NCBI RefSeq assembly: GCF_029960785.1
Contig: NZ_JASBQE010000071.1
Location: forward strand, 1-63,815
Source: Polyangium sp. 15x6
GTDB lineage: Bacteria > Myxococcota_A > Polyangia > Polyangiales > Polyangiaceae
Length of the DNA stretch: 63,815 nucleotides
Reading direction: 5' to 3'
Part shown: piece after piece, positions 60,690-63,815 of the stretch
Numbering within the stretch: the first letter of the stretch is position 1
Layout: the number at the start of each line of letters is the position of its first letter
Position numbers and translations under genes: made by a program
Notes under the pieces: model-generated
Databases searched by the model: none
What the model was told of the DNA's origin: nothing
What the model saw: only the letters and a program-made list of their open reading frames with translations

Positions 60690-62036
60690 ATGCTTGCCTT
60701 CTCCACGCTTGGTCCGCATTTTCGCCGCCCGCTTTTCGCGGGTCTGTTTTCCGCGATCGCCATCACGCACGCGTCCATCGCGCTGGCCGATCCGATCGAA
60801 TTGAGCGCGCCGATCGACGTCGGCGCGACGCTCCCCGCGATATCCGAGCCTCCGGGGGGCCAGGGCGAGTTCCTCGACGAGCGTCGCGACGACTACGCGG
60901 TCGCGGTGCACGGCTCGTCGATGCTCGTCACGTGGGTCGAAGGCGTGCGCGATCTCCACGCCGCGATCGTGGACGCCGAGCAGGGCGTCGTCGTCCCGCG
61001 GTTCCTCGTCTATTCGGGAGAGACGCGACTCTACGCGGTGCGCGCGGTCTTCGCGGACGGCGCGTATCGCATCGCGGTCGGAGACCTCGATGGTCTCAAC
61101 GTCGGCACACGTCTGTTCGCGGTCGACGAAGCGGGGACGGTGGGGGACCCCGAAACATACGGGCTCGCGGAGCAGGGCCTCGTCGAGTGCAGCCCGCTCG
61201 CGCTCGAGGCGCGGAGCACCGGCCTCGTGCTCTCGTGCACGAACGGTCCCGTCGCCGCGATCCCGAAGGCAGGGGAGTCGAGCACGTTGTTCTGGCCGAC
61301 CGGCTCGCCGCTCGTCGACATCGCATGTCGGGCCGCTCCGTGCGTCGCGGGCTTCCAGCTGAACGATTCGGATCCGACGCTGAACGTCGCGCTGGCCACG
61401 CTCGACGACGCGAACACGAATCCGAAGCCGACGTTCCTCGGCTTCCGCGACGCGACTTACGCGCGCATCGCGGTGGCGCTCACCGGCGTCGGGGCGCTCG
61501 CCGTCTCGTGGTCGTACATCCTCCCGCCCGGCGACCAGAACGGAGAAAACCGCGAGCATATCCACGGGTGGTTCCTCGCCGCGGACGGCAAGATCCGCAC
61601 GCTGGACAATCTCGCGGAGGCGCCGGGGATCCGCGACCCACGGCTCGCGACGAACGGCACGAGCATCGCGCTCGCGTATCGTACGAACGGCGGCAGCGCG
61701 TCGATCGTCGCGCTCGACGCCGACGGAGCGCCCCGCGGAGAGACGGCGGTGATCACGACCCAGCCATCGCTCGATATTCGTCTCGCGGCGTCGTCCGACG
61801 GCTCGTACGCGCTCGCGTACGACGACGGCGCGAAGCTGTTCGTGCGAACGGCGCGTCTCGACCCGCGGGGCGAGGACCCCGGACCGGGCGGCGGGACCAC
61901 GACACCGACGGAGACGAGCAGCGGGTGCGCGGTGGCCGGGGCGTCGTCCTCGGCGGGCGCCGTGCTCGTCGTCGCGTTCGGCGCCTCGCTCGTCGTGCGT
62001 CGACGGCGACGGGGCGTTGCTCCCCTGCCGGTCTGA
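60690..62036 (+). CDS. Secreted beta-propeller-like protein with MYXO-CTERM-like tail
   Basis: 448 aa. The signal peptide is in MLAFSTLGPHFRRPLFAGLF, then SAIAITHASIALADP. The mature part has repeating strand-loop units of the form VAVHGSSMLVTWVEG, YRIAVGDLDGLNVGTRL and IALAYRTNGGSASIVALDAD, compatible with a beta-propeller. The C-terminus is a Gly/Ser/Thr linker, one Cys (SSGCAVAG), a hydrophobic stretch (SSAGAVLVVAFGASLVV) and RRRRR: the layout of MYXO-CTERM sorting signals used for surface anchoring in myxobacteria. AGGAGG is unusually close (1 base) to the ATG. Confidence 0.82.
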   Translation: MLAFSTLGPHFRRPLFAGLFSAIAITHASIALADPIELSAPIDVGATLPAISEPPGGQGEFLDERRDDYAVAVHGSSMLVTWVEGVRDLHAAIVDAEQGVVVPRFLVYSGETRLYAVRAVFADGAYRIAVGDLDGLNVGTRLFAVDEAGTVGDPETYGLAEQGLVECSPLALEARSTGLVLSCTNGPVAAIPKAGESSTLFWPTGSPLVDIACRAAPCVAGFQLNDSDPTLNVALATLDDANTNPKPTFLGFRDATYARIAVALTGVGALAVSWSYILPPGDQNGENREHIHGWFLAADGKIRTLDNLAEAPGIRDPRLATNGTSIALAYRTNGGSASIVALDADGAPRGETAVITTQPSLDIRLAASSDGSYALAYDDGAKLFVRTARLDPRGEDPGPGGGTTTPTETSSGCAVAGASSSAGAVLVVAFGASLVVRRRRRGVAPLPV

Positions 62037-62054
62037 CGCCCGATCCCGGCGCCT

Positions 62055-63815
62055 TCAGGGCTCCGCGTCCTTGCAGCACCGCACCCCCGTCGAATAATCG
62101 AGGTAACTCCGCGGATGGGCCGTCACCACCGCGTCGCAGCCCGACCGCGTCGATCGCGCGTAAAACCCGCCCGCGAACGCCCCGTTCCCCTCGTCCACCC
62201 ACTCATCGAGGTTCCCGACCATATCGTAAATCGCGTCGTTCCCCCAGCGGCTCCGGCACGCCGGCGTCGCGCCCGTCCTCCGGAACAGCGGCGTATCCCC
62301 GGCCCGCACGTGGTTCAACCGGGGATCGAGGTGCCCGATCGACGCATTGTCGTGCAGAATCGCCGCCGGGTGCGCCTCGCGGAACACGTTGCACGTCCCC
62401 TCCACGTACGTATCCCCGTACGGAAACGGCGTATCGTCCTGACCCCGGCAAGCCAGCACGAACTCCGGCAGCGTGCACAGCCGCTTCCCGGCCGCCGCGC
62501 AGGCGCTCTCCGCCACGAGCCCCGTCAAATACCCGTTCGGCCGAGCCAATCGCCGCGGCACGGCCATCACATCGAGCTTCTGCCCCCGCTGCCATCCCGG
62601 CAAGAGCGGAAGCGGCATCGCCCGCGCGTGCACGCTGCCCATGCGGCTCCGCCCCGTCGACCAATCCCCCAGCGTGATCTCCATCAAATTCGGCGTCACC
62701 GGGAAATCCGGCGAGAGCGCCTCCCCGCTCGCCGCGTCCACGAGCGTCGCCTCGAACCGGTCCACGCAGAGCTTCCCCTGCACGAGCACCATCTCCGGCG
62801 GACACGGCCTCGGCGCCGTCGCCTTCACCTCCTCCGCCTCCTCCCGAGCCTCCGCGCTCGCTCGCTCCACGGCCGCCGCGAGCCCCCGCACCAGCCCCAC
62901 TTCCGGCACCACGTCTCGCCCCTCGGCGCGCGTCCCGAACCATCGCAGCGACCCATCCGCCGCCCACCCCGGCTCCCCGACCACGCACGTCCCCGGCGCC
63001 GAAAGCGCCTCCACCTCGGCGAACCCTCCAGGCTTCATCGACGGATAAAATCGCGGCCCCGGCGACCCGTCCTGACAAGTCCCCGCCGCCACCCCTTCCG
63101 GCCAGGCCGCCGCCCCGACCTCCTGTCCCTCCTCGTCCAGCCAAACCGCGTACCGCCGCCCCTCATCCGACAGAATCGCCCCGCCCCCCGGCAGCCCCGA
63201 CAAACGCACCCCCAGCTCCCCGGCCCGCACCTTCAGCGACGTCTTCGCCACCGGCCCGAGCCGCCCTGCCGCGTCCACCACGAACGCCACCACCTCCTCG
63301 TCCGAGCCCACCCCCACACCCGCCACGATCGCCCCGCCCGCGGTCCGCTCCACCGCGGCAAACCCTGGCCGCACCGGCGACGCCGCGCTCCGCGCCCGCC
63401 CATTCGAAAGCGCCGGCGCCCCCACCTTCCCCTCCTCGGACAGCCCCGCCACGTGCAGCCGCCCCCCGGACAGCTCCACCAACATCCCCTTCGCCTTCCC
63501 CCCCACCATCACCGCGCCGTCCGGCCAGACCCGACCCCGCCAAACCTCAGCCGTCCCGCCCGTCGGCCAAACCCGCCCCACATCCCCCCGCGCCACCCAC
63601 ACCGCCCCCCCGATCCTCCCAATCCCCGCCACGGACCCTGCGCCCCGCCCCCCTGCAAAAATCTCCTCCTTCGACAAACCCTCCCGCACCCCATCCCCCG
63701 AAAGAACCCGCACCCGCCCCCCGGCCAGCGCCACCCCCGTCCCATCCGGCCAAACCCTCGCCCAATACACCCGCCCCCGCCGCGCCGGAAACGCCGCCCC
63801 TTCCTCCCGCAAACT
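62055..63815 (-). CDS. FGE/SUMF1-like protein with repeat-rich N-terminus (5' truncated)
   Basis: At least 585 codons are visible; the coding frame is open to the end of the window, so the N-terminus and any signal peptide are missing. The first 300 residues show repeated RVWPDG-TGGRV-like units (VYWARVWPDG, GGRVRVLSGDGV, GDVGRVWPTGGTAEV), suggestive of a beta-propeller. From about residue 345 the FGE-like domain reads RPCPPEMVLVQGKLCVDRFE, AGKRLCTLPEFVLACRG, IYDMVGNLDEWVDE and GGFYARSTRSGC. It is the third protein of this type here. The catalytic cysteine pair is not clearly conserved. It is convergent with the MYXO-CTERM-like gene. Confidence 0.82.
   Translation of the reverse strand, partial: SLREEGAAFPARRGRVYWARVWPDGTGVALAGGRVRVLSGDGVREGLSKEEIFAGGRGAGSVAGIGRIGGAVWVARGDVGRVWPTGGTAEVWRGRVWPDGAVMVGGKAKGMLVELSGGRLHVAGLSEEGKVGAPALSNGRARSAASPVRPGFAAVERTAGGAIVAGVGVGSDEEVVAFVVDAAGRLGPVAKTSLKVRAGELGVRLSGLPGGGAILSDEGRRYAVWLDEEGQEVGAAAWPEGVAAGTCQDGSPGPRFYPSMKPGGFAEVEALSAPGTCVVGEPGWAADGSLRWFGTRAEGRDVVPEVGLVRGLAAAVERASAEAREEAEEVKATAPRPCPPEMVLVQGKLCVDRFEATLVDAASGEALSPDFPVTPNLMEITLGDWSTGRSRMGSVHARAMPLPLLPGWQRGQKLDVMAVPRRLARPNGYLTGLVAESACAAAGKRLCTLPEFVLACRGQDDTPFPYGDTYVEGTCNVFREAHPAAILHDNASIGHLDPRLNHVRAGDTPLFRRTGATPACRSRWGNDAIYDMVGNLDEWVDEGNGAFAGGFYARSTRSGCDAVVTAHPRSYLDYSTGVRCCKDAEP

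Overview
The window is very GC-rich (about 70 percent by eye, G or C at most third codon positions) and gene-dense. It looks like chromosomal DNA of a myxobacterium, most likely order Polyangiales. The evidence is the tandem serine/threonine kinases with periplasmic TPR tails, several sigma-factor modules, lipoproteins carrying MopE-type D-x-D-C-D-G calcium/metal motifs, a protein with a MYXO-CTERM-like tail, and many secreted proteins of unknown function. I found no tRNA, rRNA or CRISPR array. Three paralogous kinase-TPR receptors (2-7895; the first is cut by the window edge) are followed by a GAF/PP2C phosphatase (7996-9630), a membrane protein, a 12-repeat MopE-like lipoprotein, a formylglycine-generating-enzyme-like lipoprotein, and a sigma factor followed by a soluble kinase (14669-16239). 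On the minus strand (16227-24045) lie small secreted proteins, a second MopE-like lipoprotein, a sigma factor/membrane-anchored regulator/secreted protein module, and an overlapping AAA ATPase plus predicted PD-(D/E)xK nuclease pair that resembles a defence system.

The middle (24109-42731) is mostly housekeeping and transport: a PH-like membrane protein, a lipoprotein hydrolase, an RND efflux pair, a metallophosphoesterase with a GAF-like tail, an anion transporter, ribA, glmU, a His/Asp-rich lipoprotein, an acyltransferase, holA and a DUF2071 protein. A Kai operon follows on the minus strand (46931 down to 42736): kaiC, two kaiB genes and a hybrid histidine kinase, all overlapping or nearly touching and with no kaiA. 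Next come an acyl-CoA dehydrogenase, a missed 52-aa membrane protein, a metallo-hydrolase, a LabA-like NYN protein, a VWA-FHA protein and more lipoproteins.

The right end (about 55.5-60.7 kb) is accessory DNA of low coding density. It holds two separated remnants of an IS91-type transposase with the C-terminal piece lying upstream of the N-terminal piece, a perfect 43-bp tandem array, an AlkD-like gene, a frameshifted small gene and a DUF4261 protein. The window ends with a secreted MYXO-CTERM-like protein and a third FGE-like protein cut by the edge.

The least explained structure is a set of three arrays with the same period of about 43 bp (4.42-4.95 kb, 21.85-22.09 kb, 58.42-58.83 kb). The first two share an 11-bp core, GCAACGCGTTG, and the second lies inside a coding sequence, where two units make one 29-residue proline-rich repeat. 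There are also two clusters of perfect short-loop hairpins (24987-25314 and 48704-48810). The best candidates for an undescribed system are the ATPase-nuclease pair, the phosphoesterase-GAF protein and the 43-bp repeat family. All functional statements are inferences from sequence alone.
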